Below, in pieces: positions 5,969 through 7,423 of a stretch of DNA of 7,423 nt. Position 1 is the first letter of the stretch, and every line of letters starts with the position of its first letter. The DNA is from Thermoprotei archaeon (GTDB lineage Archaea > Thermoproteota > Thermoprotei_A > Sulfolobales > Desulfurococcaceae). The notes under the pieces are model-generated. The model was not told the DNA's origin, ran no database searches, and saw nothing but the letters and a program-made list of their open reading frames with translations. Both the position numbers and the translations under genes were made by a program. Where the stretch lies: NCBI GenBank assembly GCA_003661825.1, contig QMWW01000056.1:1-7423 (forward strand), in the 5' to 3' direction.

Positions 5969-6847
5969 TTGAGAGTACTTGTTTTAGGCTTAATACCTTA
6001 CGATGCTGGTAAAACAGAGTTCGTTATAGGCTTAGCAGAGGCTTTAGAAGATATAGGGTTTAACCCCGGATATTTTAAGCCAGTAGCCGGGCATGATGGC
6101 TGGTATCAATACGATACCATACTGTATAGCATGGAGGCTAAGGTGCTGATAGGTCATGATGCCTACGTTGTCTCGGAGAAGCTAGGACTACTTGATAAGC
6201 TTAACCTTGTATCGCCGCTAGATATACTCACTCTACCAGTAGATTTAGCAAAGCTGGGGCTAAACGTGCATGCATACAACGAGTATATGTCATATATTGG
6301 GAGGAGAGCTGTTCTAATGCGGTTCACTAGGTTTATTGACATGAAGCGTGGAGACTACAGAGACATCTACTTTATTGGAAGCGATGCACTAGCTAAAATT
6401 AGCGATGAACTAAAAGAGGTCTTAGAAGCGCTCATGAAGGAGATTAAGCACGAGCGCTCGCTGTTCGTAGAGGTCACCACGAAGCATATCGAGAAAATAC
6501 TCGGTGGACCGGAGATCTATAGGGTAATAGATTCGTATATAAATTACCTAGGCGATAGAGACCCCCTCATAATAGAAGGCTATAACGATGTAGCAGCGCC
6601 AACTATGGGGAGCCTCTACTCAGACTACGTATTCGTAGTTAGCCCGGGTAAAGCGCTAGTGTATAGCGGCGAGAGATACAGAACAGCTGTAAACCTGCTC
6701 TCGTACCGTGGTAATCCCTGGACAATTACTTCTTCAAGCGTCGTAGAAGTGCTTGGAAATCCTCTAGCATCCTTCGATATCCCGCTAAAAATCGCTGGTG
6801 AAAAATACAGCAAGACTTTTCACAGAATCGCCGAGTTTATAAGCTAG
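5969..6847 (+). CDS. BioD-like P-loop ATPase of unknown role
   Basis: This 292-residue soluble protein begins MRVLVLGLIPYDAGKTEF: a beta strand, then a variant P-loop with G7, D12, G14, K15 and T16. The spacing G-x6-GKT is one residue longer than the G-x5-GKT of dethiobiotin synthetase (BioD). Further BioD/CobQ-type marks are GYFKPVAGHDG (34-44), matching the GYKPVASG strand of BioD, and DPLIIEGYNDVAAPT (198-212), matching its VLVEG strand, then a strand YVFVVSPGKA (220-229). The middle (about 55-165) is longer than in BioD and contains VSPLDILTLPVDLAK (81-95). A NTP-dependent enzyme or chaperone-like ATPase is likely; biotin synthesis is not supported, since the substrate-binding parts differ and no bio genes are nearby. 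The start is TTG behind a 9-nt Shine-Dalgarno site. The eIF2B-like gene follows 47 bp later. Its leader carries nested inverted repeats. Confidence 0.72.
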   Translation: MRVLVLGLIPYDAGKTEFVIGLAEALEDIGFNPGYFKPVAGHDGWYQYDTILYSMEAKVLIGHDAYVVSEKLGLLDKLNLVSPLDILTLPVDLAKLGLNVHAYNEYMSYIGRRAVLMRFTRFIDMKRGDYRDIYFIGSDALAKISDELKEVLEALMKEIKHERSLFVEVTTKHIEKILGGPEIYRVIDSYINYLGDRDPLIIEGYNDVAAPTMGSLYSDYVFVVSPGKALVYSGERYRTAVNLLSYRGNPWTITSSSVVEVLGNPLASFDIPLKIAGEKYSKTFHRIAEFIS

Positions 6848-6848
6848 A

Positions 6849-6870
6849 TTATTAAAAACTATTCTAAAAA
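6849..6870 (+). promoter_or_regulatory. A/T-rich possible promoter before the eIF2B-like gene
   Basis: The 47-bp gap after the ATPase stop starts with TTATTAAAAACTATTCTAAAAA. Its first part (6849-6859) could be a TATA box about 40 nt before the ATG. It is A-rich rather than T-rich on the coding strand, so it does not look like an archaeal U-tract terminator for the ATPase gene. Confidence 0.35.
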
Positions 6871-6879
6871 GCCTTATCC

Positions 6880-6886
6880 GGAGGAT
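6880..6886 (+). promoter_or_regulatory. Shine-Dalgarno site of the eIF2B-like gene
   Basis: GGAGGAT (6880-6886) lies upstream of ATG 6895, with the GGAGG core 10 nt away and the full match 8 nt away. No other in-frame start is better placed. Confidence 0.7.
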
Positions 6887-6894
6887 TCTCTACC

Positions 6895-7423
6895 ATGTAC
6901 AGAGAGCTGTTAAGACAGGGGTTTAGGCGGAAGACTTCTAGTACTGAGTACCTCTTGAGGGTAATAGATGAATTATCAAAGTCTATACACGATAGAGGGG
7001 GGTTCATCAAGAAGTATATCGAGGTCTCGCGAAAAGTTCTAGAGGAGAGGCCCACTAATGCGGGATCAATTAATGTCCTCAGAAAGATAGGGCTCAAGCT
7101 GTTATCCAGCGACTTCGACTCTGTTAAGGAGCTCCTCGATAAAGCCAGAGAGGATGCTGGAAGAGCCTGCCAGGAAGCTGCACGTATAGCTACACACAGG
7201 GTATCGGATGGAGATACATTAATGACTATGAGCGACGGTATATGTTTGAGATCCTTCTTTAAGTTCTTAGCAGATAGCAGGACTAGGTTCAGCGTCTACG
7301 TACTTGAATCTAGACCCGGTATGGAGGGAGTCAGCTTAGCCGAGTACCTTGAAAGTCTTGGTGTAGAGACGTATCTCGTAGTCGATTCAGCTGCCAGGTT
7401 CTTCATGAAGAACATAAACAAAG
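6895..7423 (+). CDS. eIF2B alpha/beta/delta and ribose-1,5-bisphosphate isomerase family protein, N-terminal part (runs off the right edge)
   Basis: From ATG 6895 the frame stays open for 176 codons to the window end, against a usual length near 300, so over half is visible. The first ~100 residues are helical, as in the family's N-terminal bundle. The Rossmann-like domain then begins: GDTLMTMSDG (106-115), FSVYVLESRPGMEG (132-145), a helix LAEYLESLGVET (148-159), then YLVVDSAARFFMKN (160-173). The ESRP and DSA motifs are diagnostic. Members are either translation factor eIF2B-like proteins or ribose-1,5-bisphosphate isomerase of the archaeal AMP/Rubisco salvage route. As I recall the Thermococcus isomerase, its catalytic Cys lies in a T-H-C motif; here the aligned position is S113 (T-M-S), while the catalytic-type Asp (D164) is kept. 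An isomerase role is therefore doubtful. The gene follows the BioD-like ATPase at 47 bp. Confidence 0.88.
   Translation, partial: MYRELLRQGFRRKTSSTEYLLRVIDELSKSIHDRGGFIKKYIEVSRKVLEERPTNAGSINVLRKIGLKLLSSDFDSVKELLDKAREDAGRACQEAARIATHRVSDGDTLMTMSDGICLRSFFKFLADSRTRFSVYVLESRPGMEGVSLAEYLESLGVETYLVVDSAARFFMKNINK

Noticed and set aside
6625..7097. Minus-strand open frames opposite the ATPase and the eIF2B-like gene
   Set aside because: The plus strand encodes well-supported proteins; the minus readings have no features.
1..7423. CRISPR array, transposon or typical defence island
   Set aside because: No spaced direct repeats, transposase motifs or terminal repeats were seen. The genes are mostly core archaeal functions, and the single nuclease-like gene has no methyltransferase or other defence partner nearby.

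Overview
The window looks like the chromosome of a hyperthermophilic crenarchaeon, probably in or near the Desulfurococcales. The evidence is an archaeal sliding clamp, deoxyhypusine synthase, TiaS (found only in archaea), an eIF2B-like protein, anti-Shine-Dalgarno matches of the GGAGGTGAT type, frequent TTG and GTG starts, and heavy use of ATA, AGA/AGG and CTA codons. I cannot name the genus from sequence alone.

Layout. (1) Minus strand, 1-1059: a winged-helix/PD-(D/E)XK nuclease-like gene (394-1059), followed 79 bp downstream by the start of a PCNA gene (1-314) whose C-terminal part lies outside the window. (2) A 67-bp divergent promoter region (1060-1126). (3) Plus strand, 1127-4072: deoxyhypusine synthase and TiaS, overlapping by 4 bp, then 43 bp later a small DUF457/YdjM-type membrane protein. 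(4) Minus strand, 4052-5791: a large secreted, membrane-anchored coiled-coil protein. It converges on and overlaps the DUF457 gene by 21 bp. (5) A 177-bp divergent intergenic region (5792-5968) with nested inverted repeats and TATA-like boxes. (6) Plus strand, 5969 to the end: a BioD-like P-loop ATPase and the first 176 codons of an eIF2B/ribose-1,5-bisphosphate isomerase family protein.

Functional themes. DHS and TiaS both attach polyamine-pathway metabolites to the translation machinery: spermidine-derived aminobutyl onto aIF5A, and agmatine onto C34 of tRNA-Ile2. The eIF2B-like gene adds a possible translation or nucleotide-salvage link. The nuclease and PCNA form a possible DNA-maintenance pair.

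The least understood parts are the surface protein, which reads as an alkaline-phosphatase-superfamily ectodomain that seems to have lost its metal ligands, the BioD-like ATPase, and the structured leader in front of that ATPase. I see no CRISPR array, insertion sequence, rRNA or tRNA gene, and no typical defence island. No gene-free stretch exceeds 300 bases.
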